Positions 22,530 through 31,559 of a stretch of 64,000 nt of DNA are shown here, in pieces. Both the position numbers and the translations under genes were made by a program. The notes beneath the pieces were generated by a model. It ran no database searches and had not been told where the DNA came from. It worked only from the letters and a program-made list of their open reading frames with translations. Positions within the stretch are counted from its first letter, which is position 1. Each line of letters opens with the position of its first letter. Source of the DNA: Trichaptum fuscoviolaceum (Eukaryota > Basidiomycota > Agaricomycetes > Hymenochaetales > Trichaptaceae); NCBI GenBank assembly GCA_910574455.1, contig CAJSYZ010000001.1, positions 535,961-599,960 of the forward strand. Reading direction: 5' to 3'.

Positions 22530-23010
22530 TTAATGCCGAACTGCGACAACCAGGACTCCCTCTGTAATATCGTCTATAAGTGAAGTAAAGTAGGAAGTGT
22601 AAGCCAGTCGCGTCGAACAGACAAGTCTACGGATGAACGGAGAAGTGAGGAGCGCGCGGAGCCAGGAGAGACACGTTCCCGAAAGAGTCTCGAGCCACTC
22701 GTCTGTATCCGGCACACCAGAAGCAATGGTGAACGTCGTCGTTTCACCCGACACCTGTGCGCAGGGAAGGCTAGACTTCACTCAAGGGAACTGCGCCGAG
22801 GTAGTCAACTTGTGGGACACGCGACTCATCACCATTGTACAGACGCTGCAGAAGCTTCTTCGAGAGGTCTGCGGTGATGTTTCCAAGCAAGTCAGCAATA
22901 GGCTCATCCTTGAGCTTCGCATGTTTCACAGCAACAGGACCCTGCAGGATGCAGACACGCTGCGGGTCTTGGTCAAACACAGCGTCGATATCTTCCGCAG
23001 CCCATAGGGA
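22530..23010 (-). pseudogene. FAS1: FAS1 enoyl-reductase-region fragment
   Basis: On the minus strand: DSLWAAEDIDAVFDQD, PQRVCILQGPVAVKHA, LKDEPIADLLGNITADL, VPQVDYLGAVPL (with a stop), then VFTIASGVPDTDEWLETL-like sequence and LSWLRALLTSPFIRR. These belong to the enoyl reductase to dehydratase linker of FAS beta, hundreds of residues downstream of the acetyltransferase. Here the piece lies 5' of the N-terminal fragment at 21785-22444 on the same strand, so the order is inverted relative to the protein. It is either two joined fragments or the end of one damaged copy and the start of another. Confidence 0.83.
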
Positions 23011-23089
23011 GTCCTACACATATTTGCTTGCTCGTCCTCAAGTTCACCCATGAACTCCCGATTATTCGACTTGCACGTCTTGTCTCCTG

Positions 23090-23303
23090 TGTATCAACGC
23101 AAATCGCGTAGAGGTTGCAGCGCGACGCAAGATGGCTTTGTCCGCAGCTGGTCGACACAACTACGGAGGTCGCTCAGGTTCAGGATCTCGTGCGCGAAGA
23201 GGATCCCAGCGAACGAGGCGAGCTTTCGCACTGGGGTGCCATAGGTTCCCGCACATGATCTGTGAGACGTGAACGAGTGCGAGGTGGTCTCAACATGGCT
23301 CAA
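23090..23303 (-). other. Unrecognised coding-like segment upstream of the FAS1 pieces
   Basis: One minus frame reads PVRKLASFAGILFAHEILNL followed by SDLRSCVDQLRTKPSC. The helical character is faintly like MIF4G/HEAT-type repeats, but this is only an impression. It may belong with the ORF at 23346-23729 as one broken gene. Confidence 0.3.
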
Positions 23304-23345
23304 AAGTGCCGATCTCTGTGAAGCAGTTGGAAGTTCTGGTCAGAC

Positions 23346-23729
23346 TTAGTGACGGTCAGACTCATCATGGGCACGCACGGTCTTCCACATCTCCCCGAAT
23401 GATAACATTGTGGTTTTTCTGAGCGTCGAGCGAAGCACGGTCATATTGACGGTGGACGCCATGCGCATGAGCTCTTCCGCCCGATGGAACATCGCTTTGG
23501 GCGTATCCTCGCCCGCAAAGACATGCTCATACACGAAGTGTGCAGCGCGGACAGTATCAGGTTCGTTCGCCAGGTGTTCCAGCATCAGGTAAGTATGTAG
23601 GGAGGCGTTAATACTGATAAAATGCTGACACTCGAAACGTCTGAGCCAGCACTGTCGTCTGTAGGCTTCCAGAAGTCGTGCACATTCGGAATAGAGACCG
23701 GCGTTGTGCGAGAAGCCAGGCGGGGCCAC
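23346..23729 (-). CDS. Unrecognised helical protein ORF, possibly a fragment
   Basis: A 127-codon open frame with protein-like composition: LYSECARLLEAYRRQCWLRR, FECQHFISINASLHTYLML, AAHFVYEHVFAGEDTPKAMF, AEELMRMASTVNMTVLRSTL. It is probably all alpha-helical. I cannot name the family. It lies just 5' of the FAS1 fragments on the same strand. With the neighbouring segment at 23090-23303 it may be part of a MIF4G-like or other helical-repeat gene. Given its surroundings it is more likely a gene fragment than a complete gene. Confidence 0.4.
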   Translation of the reverse strand: MAPPGFSHNAGLYSECARLLEAYRRQCWLRRFECQHFISINASLHTYLMLEHLANEPDTVRAAHFVYEHVFAGEDTPKAMFHRAEELMRMASTVNMTVLRSTLRKTTMLSFGEMWKTVRAHDESDRH

Positions 23730-23759
23730 AGTTTCAGAGGAGGCGGAACACGGCGCAAG

Positions 23760-25060
23760 ACTTTATACGTGTTGGCGACAAAGAAGACGGGCGTGTTCTT
23801 GTCATCAGTCTGACATATGGGGTTGTCCTTCGGATGATTTCAATTGCTCTTGAATTCATCTTCAGTTTAGATGATGTAGAGATAATTCCGGCTCACCAGG
23901 TGACACAGCGTACCCGATCCTTGCTTGCTGAACGAAAGAATGTCCTGTTGGCGTCGGCCTGTTTGATGGCAGCCCAGTTGGCACTTCTCAAGCGCGCTTC
24001 GTGTTTGAGGTAAGCAAGACTATCGAAGTACAAACATCCTTGGAAACAAGCAGAGGGAAATCATGATCATTGCTGCTGTTGTCGTGAGTGAGTGAGGTGT
24101 GTCGGTTGAAGAAATTGAGCAGGAGGATAAGGTAAAATAATAAATAAACTGAAAGTAGACCACAGAAGCAGGGAAAAGGTACGAGAAAATAATAAGATAA
24201 AAACCACAATAACCAAGAGAGAACAGGTTACACAGAGAATAAACTAGGAAAGGAAGATTTAGGCTACACATGAAATTAAAAAGACAGTTTACCAGGAACG
24301 AAGGAGATAAGAAAAAATGTGCGATTGGCTGGGAGCGTGAGAATCGGCTTACTTTCTGTAAAACTGGATTAAAGTTCACGACGACACATCCCTCCCTCAG
24401 CTACGCTTCGTGTCGGGGATTTTTCTGCTTGAGGCCCATCGGATTGCGAAAAGACGTTGATTCCGCATGTTCCGAATCCGTGGGAAATAGTTAAAAGAGC
24501 TGCAGCCCCAAAATAAGCAAGATGTTTCAAATTCAGACATGAGATTTTTTTCGGAATCATTTTTGTGCAAAAGTAATCTATAAGAATTGAAGATACACTG
24601 CATTAGAAGCTATTTATACAGTTTCAGGGTTATTGGTTAAGTTTTGTGTCCGTAGAAAGAAAAGTTTTGAGGGGGTTTCCGAGAGGCTGGTTTTAGCCTT
24701 TCGCCACTGTAGGTGTAAGGGTTATAGCGGGCTAAATGTTACGCTCTTCAATAGTAAAAAGTTTGATCTCACGTGCCTGCTCCGAACCGCCGGCGTGCTG
24801 GTCTTTTTCTTATTTTTTCCCACATTCCCGAACACCCTATAAGGTAGCGGGCATGCACGTGCTTCCAACTCAAAAACTACTTTTTGCTGAAATTTTCTTA
24901 AGTGTTACTTAAACGCCCTGTTAAGTAAATTCTTACTTATTCAGGTATGTCCTTCCATTAATCTTACTGAAATCAGTGCTGTTCACTTAAATCAGTGCTT
25001 CATTCAGTCTACTGCCAGTGTAGTCTCTTACTCTTTTTTTCTATTGTGTGATGCAAGCCC
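23760..25060. other. AT-rich gene-poor stretch
   Basis: I see no gene. 24020-24330 is A-rich on the plus strand and gives only low-complexity minus ORFs. A repeat block lies at 24679-24840. Confidence 0.5.
24679..24840 (-). repeat. Repeat segment shared with 21.2 kb (copy 2), MITE-like
   Basis: 24679-24712 is the inverted counterpart of 21171-21204. It is followed by TGTAGGTGTAAGGG, and about 130 bases later by CCCGAACACCCTATA, whose reverse complement TATAGGGTGTTCGGG resembles the left end. This may be a small inverted-repeat element of about 130 bases. Confidence 0.5.
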
Positions 25061-25071
25061 ACTGCAGATAT

Positions 25072-25141
25072 AAATGTCCGAGCGCAAGCGTGCAAGCACG
25101 GGCGGACGCCCGGGCGAAGCGCGCTGAAGCCTCGGACATTT
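25072..25141. repeat. 70-base GC-rich inverted repeat
   Basis: AAATGTCCGAG at 25072-25082 is matched by CTCGGACATTT at 25131-25141. Between them lie further small palindromes (CGTGCAAGCACG, GGGCGGACGCCCGGGCG). The AT-rich surroundings make this GC-rich island conspicuous. It could be a solo transposon end or a tiny foldback. Confidence 0.6.
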
Positions 25142-25249
25142 GTGCCATCTTTTCCTTCCTTCCTTTTCTAGTTTCGTTTTGTTTCATCATGCTTCAAGTT
25201 ACCCTGAGATCTGTGTTACTCCGCATCGCGTTGCCCCTCCTCCGCCATC

Positions 25250-25600
25250 TGTTCTTGCACTCAAGCTCTTTTCATTCTTGCTTGGAGACTTTCATACCAC
25301 AAAACATCGCCTCATCATCTGTGGTTCCCTTGCGAAGAAACTCGATCAGCTGGAGTTCTTGGTTCAAGAGCCTGCCAGTGAGGTACACCTGACATGAGCG
25401 TGCACTGGCAGGGACGCCCAAGTGTATGTAACCGTGATGCGGACCTGGCTTTGGTTTCCCTCGATTCTGTTACTCTGGATTGTCCGATTGTATTCTCGGC
25501 GACTGTTCACTTTGAAGGACATGAACTGATCTTTCTCGTCCTCAAACTGCCCTTCAACAGACTCGACTTCAGCTTCAAGATGGCTAGAAGACTTCAAACA
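25250..25600 (-). pseudogene. Unrecognised repeated coding segment, copy 2
   Basis: The minus strand at about 25400-25260 encodes LLNQELQLIEFLRKGTTDDE and AMFCGMKV, diverged from the ORF at 7789-8160. Upstream, LEAEVESVEGQFEDEKDQF is in another frame, and at least one stop and a frame change interrupt the region. It is a decayed second copy of an unknown gene or exon. The family is not recognised. Confidence 0.45.
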
Positions 25601-25619
25601 TCAAGCATCATCAATTGGT

Positions 25620-27280
25620 CTTGACATATTCTCATATACATAGGACATGCAGCATCACGTCAATTCGAAATGAACAGCATGGAGGCGATGTTACCCAGCA
25701 ACCAGGTAAGCTTACTTGTCATTGTGTACGCTTCTTCCACTCACACCGCGCACAAATCTATCAAGCTCTGTAGCTCATACACGCCTTAACCCTGATGCCT
25801 ATTGACGATTATCTGTTTGCACTCATTCTTAGTAACTTGGCCGATGTTCTATACTGTCCAGTGGCCGCGAATGTGACACTCTCTGTTGATTCCTCGCTAT
25901 TGCTTTACCTGAAGTCTCTGCCGATGAAGTATTTGTTCTTACTGAAGTTTCATCGCCAACGTTCCTTGAAGAGGAGCCACCGAAACCAATTATCCAAACG
26001 CCTTGAACTAAACTATAGGCTCTGTAACCAATACCCCAGTCAACCCGAGTCATGATAACCATCTTGCCACTCTGACCAGATTTATGCCTGCATCGGCCTG
26101 TGCTGAGAAAATAAAGTAACGCGTCAACCCTTGCAACATGCCTTTGCCTGAAGATGGAGATAGCAATTCGACACTTCTGTCAACTGGTTCAACACCCAGT
26201 ATGCCTTTCTTAGGACCTTTATCTACCGAAGACGATGGAGTTGACCGCTCTCTGTACCCGTTCGCTCTGTCCCTGACTCAGAACTCAAGAACATGGCCGT
26301 GGCAATACATCCTGCATTGTTGACTACCAATGAACAACGAGAACTTAGGACCGCTGACTATTGATGCAGTGACCATAAGTACTATAGCTGATCCTCTGTT
26401 GGAGAATGAAGAAGTGGATATGCTGAGATGCTCAAATCTTGACACAGAAGCTACTATTGGCAAAGCTCATAAGCTGACAATAAGTACGGATATCTTGCTT
26501 ACCACACTGCATTCAATGAATTCCCCATGATTTGCTCAGACATTTGTGGCGGGGACAAGCTGGCTCTGACAGCGCTATATAATGCATCAGAGCAGACAAA
26601 TCTGCCACTGGCATAGTACTACTATTGGAGGAAAAATGGAGAGGCTTAGTAAATGAGAGTCGCTGCACCGCTTGGGTAAAAAATGTAGCTTGCAATTACT
26701 TAGTAACGCCCAGAGGTGTTCGGGTATCGCCAGCAAAAAGCTGGCCCCTCTGGGCGTTATCACGATCTTCAAGTTGTATAATCCAACTATCCGATTATGA
26801 TGACGGAATTTAATGCAAATATTCAAGCTCCTTCTTTTCTTCCGTGACGTTTTAACCTGCTTGAGGCATCATAACACAGATCAGTAACTCGGAAAGTAGC
26901 GATAGATGCAAGACTATGACGAACACCAAACTGGGTCTCACCTAAGATATATAAATCCCCACTACCATAAGTTGCGAGTATCCGTACCAGTTTCTCTTTT
27001 CCTCATATCGCCGTGTATCTAGATGGTGGTGGCAAGGGATGAAGACATATGGTTTTTGACTTCCAGAGTCGAGAAAGTAATCTCACCACTATGGGCCTCA
27101 GGCTGAGAATGTATTACTAAATATACTACTACTAGTAGTAGTAGTAATTCCCAGGAAGTCCAACGATGGCTAGTTTCCGCAGCTCGCTTTTTGTCAACGG
27201 CCTTCGAACGAAATCGCGTTTACCAATCTTCAGCTGAGAAGATAAAACCACAGTTCATTCCGTCTTGAAATCACAAATCT
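25620..27280. other. Gene-poor stretch with hairpin
   Basis: Only short ORFs without family resemblance. A compact hairpin lies at 26704-26759 (separate entry), and a perfect TACTACTAC/GTAGTAGTA palindromic microsatellite at about 27124-27146. The last 200 bases are the probable promoter of the F-box gene. Confidence 0.45.
26704..26759. repeat. 56-base double-stem hairpin
   Basis: TAACGCCCAGAGG (26704-26716) pairs perfectly with CCTCTGGGCGTTA (26747-26759). Inside, GCCAGC (26729-26734) and GCTGGC (26740-26745) close an AAAAA loop. One side carries a 12-base bulge that includes TGTTCGGG, a motif also present in the repeats at 21.2 and 24.8 kb. It may be a very short inverted-repeat element or a structured RNA. 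No flanking terminator or gene explains it. Confidence 0.65.
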
Positions 27281-27284
27281 CTCG

Positions 27285-28577
27285 ATGATTAAGGTCACAA
27301 AACTCAAGCTTTCTCGCAAATTCCCGTTCTTGCTTCGTCACCAACGACATCCGTCAAAAACGAATCCATCACCAGCAAAAACTCTTCCACCGATAGAAAC
27401 ACTACCACCCGAGATCCTGTCAAATATATTTGCTCTATGTTGCTTTTGCGAAGATAACTGTCAGAATGAGCGCTTCAATCACGTCCCGATCAATGTGTCG
27501 CAAGTTAGTCGTCGTTGGAGGGAGATTGCGCTTACAACACCTAGAATATGGTCATTTCTAGCCTACAAGGAGGATCGCGATTATTACATATCTGCATACC
27601 GAAGACCGAATATGCCCTTGGAGATTTGGAGACTATGGGGCGAAAGGTCAAAAGCAGTCGGGTTGTCGCTTCGCTTTCGAGACTTTCCCCGGGCCATGTA
27701 CTCGAGTTCCGATATTCAAGAATATCTAAATGTCGCGCACGGACAGGGAATGTGGTGGAGAGAGCTATATATGGACTCCGGATATAATCCCCTTGGGCTC
27801 CAGGTACTCGAACTCGACCGGAACTTACTAGGAGAGCTCGAAGTTTTACACACAGAGGAGCAGTTACTATCATTTGTTCAACTCGATGGCCCCCGTCTGC
27901 GACTCGGTACTTTTAGTTCTAATGCACTAGTTGAAGGGGACCTTTCGATAGGCTCAAAACTTCAAGACTTCGATTTCACATTGACACATTGGCCTTCCCG
28001 ATATTTCGTCGACATGGATAACATGATAACACTGATCCATTCTTCATCGTGTCACCTATCAAGGATGGCGTTTAATTTGTCACCATTCATCACTTTCACT
28101 CAACAATGCCAAATCCGACATGAAATTGTGTCCAGGCTTCGAGATTTGACTCTGACGGGAAATATCACTGCAGCCAGGTCTATTATGGATAGCATTACGG
28201 CCCCGGCCCTCGAGAGACTGCAGCTGCAGTTATGGGACTGGAGATGCTCGGGGACTCGCTCGGGGACTCCAATCGAGAGTCGAGACAAGGATAGTATACG
28301 TAACTTCCTGGCAAGGTCAAGCTCGCCCTTATCAGAGTTTCAGCTTTATGTAGATGGGTGGGGACACGAAGACCTTCGAGATATTGTCTCGCTCGTACCT
28401 CAACTCCGGCATCTCAAGCTCGCAACGAACGGCGAAGGATTCTGGACATGTGATTCTGCCGGCGCGCTCGTCACGATCCTACAAAGAGCGGAAATTTGTC
28501 CAGAACTTGAATATGTCGAAGTTTCTCATCGCGATACGGAACATGAAATATATTCCATATGTCTAGGCGTACACTAA
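27285..28577 (+). CDS. F-box protein
   Basis: A single-exon ORF of 430 codons. Residues of about 40-90 form an F-box: PPIETLPPEILSNIFALCCF, then INVSQVSRRWREIALTTPRI and W. F-box proteins link substrates to SCF ubiquitin ligases through Skp1, and Agaricomycetes carry large families of them. The rest (residues 100-430) contains weak leucine-rich-like segments (LQVLELDRNLLGELEVL, RLRDLTLTGNIT, LRHLKLATNGEGFW) typical of these proteins. It starts at the first ATG, and no frame break is seen. The substrate is unknown. It is the first clearly intact single gene after the fragment-rich left half. Confidence 0.9.
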   Translation: MIKVTKLKLSRKFPFLLRHQRHPSKTNPSPAKTLPPIETLPPEILSNIFALCCFCEDNCQNERFNHVPINVSQVSRRWREIALTTPRIWSFLAYKEDRDYYISAYRRPNMPLEIWRLWGERSKAVGLSLRFRDFPRAMYSSSDIQEYLNVAHGQGMWWRELYMDSGYNPLGLQVLELDRNLLGELEVLHTEEQLLSFVQLDGPRLRLGTFSSNALVEGDLSIGSKLQDFDFTLTHWPSRYFVDMDNMITLIHSSSCHLSRMAFNLSPFITFTQQCQIRHEIVSRLRDLTLTGNITAARSIMDSITAPALERLQLQLWDWRCSGTRSGTPIESRDKDSIRNFLARSSSPLSEFQLYVDGWGHEDLRDIVSLVPQLRHLKLATNGEGFWTCDSAGALVTILQRAEICPELEYVEVSHRDTEHEIYSICLGVH

Positions 28578-28579
28578 TT

Positions 28580-29045
28580 ACTAAATGACATATTCAATCG
28601 GGCCCCAGATTTATCATGTAGAAGGATAGGAAACACCCGATTTCCTGAATCACGACCGTTTTACACTTATATGCCAGCGGCACCACAGAAAGGCCGCTAC
28701 CAAAGGCCGCTGGTGCGGCTCTGGTGCTGCTATCACACCGACTGAGGGCCGCATACAGTTCCATTAGTGTTCGAACAGATACCTTGGTGCGGGCTTCGGA
28801 TTTGGAGACGCACTTGTACTGGAACTTGGCTAACCTAGCACGGACAAATGAAAATGTTCTCTAACCCAGTATTTATATGTCCATAATGAGTTCGTTCCAT
28901 TGCTTTATTCTACTCACCGTAGCCGATCTCACTTTTTGAGCTTTAGAATCGTAGATTGTGAGTGGCGCGAAATATCTTAATGAAGCCGAATACAACTGCT
29001 ACATGGAAAATAAACAAGCATTGACAGCGATCATAAGTGAATAAA
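28580..29045. other. Spacer between F-box gene and DUF6699-type gene 1
   Basis: Convergent 3' regions. I see no further gene. A short CAGCGGCACCAC/AGGCCGCT repeat lies at about 28677-28720. Confidence 0.5.
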
Positions 29046-29046
29046 C

Positions 29047-29968
29047 TCAAGAAATTAAATGCAAAACAAAGATGTTTGGAGCTGCGAATCCGAGCCGTTT
29101 ACGCGCAAAATCATCATCTCGCTCGAGTCCGTTAAAGAATACCCGCTCGCGGATCCAGTCTATTGGAAAGGTGATCAGTTAGTGTTGGGAAGATCATATA
29201 GTGGATGCCGCAGAGGAGTTGACTCACCAATCCTTCGAATGCGATTGATAGGGAAGTTAGCCACGGAAGGATAATGTCCCATCATACCACCCATCTCGCG
29301 TGTTACTGCAGTACGCTTCACCCGGTCTTGCATGATAGGCGGGAGAGCGGAAAACTCCCCTTCCGTAACGAAGTTGTCCGTATACCTATTAAAGACGTTA
29401 GTTAAGCGCTGAAGGCGGCGAAAAAAAAGGAAATTGAGAGCGGGGTAACAGAGTGAAGATTTGGCAGGAACGAAGGTGGGTAAGGGCTATTGATTGAGAT
29501 TAATGACTGACTCTCGCCAAAGCGCCCCGCAGATATCCGCCATGCTTACTCCATGATCGTTCTTTATGATAGTACACCAAGGAGTCGCAGCAGTGATGAT
29601 AATCAGCTCTGACATTCGAGGTAGTGTCGCGACTTCATCCTTCACCGCGAATGGAATTTCGCGGTCCGGGTTGTCTGCATTGAACCCACCCGTTTGTCCT
29701 GCACATGTGTCGCGTCAAAGGGATGATTGAGCGATCGGAGTAGAGAATTTGATACCGGAAGCAAGATTGAAGTTGAGGTGGAAGTTCTTTGCAGAGTGGG
29801 TCATGATCGGGTGTAATTCGACCTTTGGGTTGAGGAGATACAGGTCTGTCTGCGAAAGAACAGGACCATCTGCATGAGATCGCGCGTTTTCAGCAACGAA
29901 CATTCAACATGTAGAGTTCTGTTATGCTTACAAGCTGTTCCCGGTTGCCATTTTGTCCCTTCTGTCAT
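29047..29968 (-). CDS. DUF6699-type small protein, copy 1
   Basis: Five exons can be placed: 29968-29932, 29869-29756, 29698-29512, 29385-29228 and 29159-29047. All four introns are GT-AG (62, 57, 126 and 68 nt), and the exons sum to 609 bases, giving 202 residues. The protein starts MTEGTKWQPGTAYGPVLSQ. It contains LLNPKVELHPIM, ATPWCTIIKNDHGVSMADI and CGALWREYTDNFVTEGE, the LHP... PW.I.V...GV...DV pattern of the Agaricomycete DUF6699 domain (my assignment from memory). The function of that domain is unknown. The end is conserved with copy 2 at 33.6 kb (GFAAPNIFVLHLIS, stop). It has no signal peptide or membrane segment and looks intact. Confidence 0.85.
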
Positions 29969-29974
29969 CTTTCT

Positions 29975-30530
29975 AAAGCAGTCGCGACTTGACTCTCAGG
30001 TTCAACCGGAAGGCTAGCTCGGGCGCAATTCGCGGCCTCTTAGATATCTAAAACGTAGATTGATTCAACGGTAGGAGGTAGAGCCGTCAAGTTCGTGGAG
30101 GTTCGTTGAGGTTCGTGAATAAGAGGCGTGTAGGGCGATGCAGGAAGAACACGGCCATGGTCACTGGCACAGAAGTCAAGATCAAGGTACTCGAACTCGT
30201 GCCCTTACAAGGTCAACCCTAATACTTCCCGTTTCGGACACCTTATCGCGCTCATCAAGCGCTCAAGAATACAAACCTCTACACAAACATATGTGTATGC
30301 ATCGAGTAATAATTGGCACAAACAGGTGAGATATTTGACTACATTGTTTTACATGCATGCGGAGGCGGATGAGTGGCGGGATGTGTTTATATTTCAACTA
30401 ACAAAGTTCACAGATGGCAATAAACCTGTGAAGTCTGCATGAGTCCAACGAGTATGAAGTCTTTGAGGGTGCGGTGAGATCCTACGGGTGATCCAGACAG
30501 CTATATAGTATCGGTGCCGGAGCATGCGTA
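29975..30530. other. Spacer
   Basis: Upstream region of DUF6699-type gene 1 and 3' side of the LSO2-like gene. The only ORF (30138-30329) is His/Arg-rich and unconvincing. Confidence 0.45.
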
Positions 30531-30536
30531 GTCTTC

Positions 30537-31543
30537 CTAAGAACCTTTGGGTCGCTCCCGAAGACGCTCTTCAATCTCGCGGTTTCTCCGTTCCAAAGCT
30601 TCAACTCGCTCTTCCTTCGAGGCATCAAATGCCACTGTAGTCTGGTTGAAACTAGCACACGTCATGATCATTTAAGTGAATTTGATGGTTGAGAAGGAAC
30701 ATACGGGTTTTCCGGCGATTTTTGAAACTGTTTGTAAATAAGTTCCTTATATTGTTGCAGCCGCAGACCAGGATGCTCTTTTCTTAGGTTGGGAAGCTCC
30801 CGCTCTTGATATGCTTCAAATGCACCCTATACAAGACGCGCGTCAGCTGAGCTGAAAGTCTTATCATCGAAAGATAAGCAACAGATTTACCTTAAATCGA
30901 CGCTGATCGCAGTGACCTTCGTAAGCGCTCTCGTTGAAAATAGCGAGATCAAGAAACGACATACCTCAGGATGTTTCTCTAAGTTAGCAGCCTGCGTTCC
31001 AACGCTCGCCTTATCCTTCTTGGCATTGACGACCTCCAACAACTCAAGTGCAGCATCTAAGCCCGTCGCGGAGAAGCTCTCCACTTCTTCGCTGAAATCT
31101 CTGCTCTTTCCTCCGTCATCACCATCCGTACTGCTCGCCTTCTTGCCCGTATCGCCTGCAATACCACCGCCCGCTGCGATCGCACCTGGCCCAGCGGGTT
31201 TAGGCACAGCTTTCTTCTTCGCGCCCGCTTTTGGTGCTGCTTTGGGTTTCGATGGTAGAGATGATTCCTCTTCAGCGAGAAGACGTTCGCGCTCTGCTTT
31301 CTTGGCTAACTCTTCGCGTCGCTTCTCTTCCTTCAGATCCTTAGCTGACTTGCCCTTTGCGTCTGCAGCCCATTTTGCAGCTTCTTGACGTTCCTAATGA
31401 TCGAGGATATCATTAGATCAGTCCTGGTCGCGGATTTGTATCCGAACCTTCTCTTGAGACTTTGCGTCGGCTTTCTTAGCCTCGTTCTCAGCCTTCTTAG
31501 CCCGCCCAGCTTCCTTCTTTGAGTTCGTTTTGTTAGGAGGCAT
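30537..31543 (-). CDS. LSO2: LSO2/CCDC124-type ribosome-associated protein
   Basis: The family binds the ribosomal GTPase centre/A-site region and protects or restarts idle 80S ribosomes after starvation (known for yeast Lso2 and human CCDC124). Exons: 31543-31448, 31393-30965, 30902-30891, 30826-30705 and 30651-30537; 774 bases, 257 residues. The N-terminus is Lys/Ala/Glu-rich (MPPNKTNSKKEAGRAKKAEN) and forms the rRNA-binding basic helix. A linker rich in Ala, Gly and Pro follows. The C-terminal domain carries EKHPERRFKGAFEAYQEREL, LPNLRKEHPGLRLQQYKELI and KSPENPFNQ, the conserved core. The third exon is only 12 bases and encodes RRFK, without which the domain reads out of register. The protein is longer than animal CCDC124 (about 220 residues) because of the linker. 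It is intact. Confidence 0.9.
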
Positions 31544-31559
31544 AGATTGTATCCTTTAA

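Noticed and set aside
24020..24379. Hydrophobic minus-strand ORFs that look like membrane proteins
   Set aside because: They arise from A-rich sequence on the plus strand, giving Phe/Leu/Ser/Tyr-rich frames in several registers; no conserved features.
27124..27146. TACTAC/GTAGTA palindromic run as a regulatory site
   Set aside because: It is a simple triplet microsatellite whose palindromic form follows from the repeat unit.
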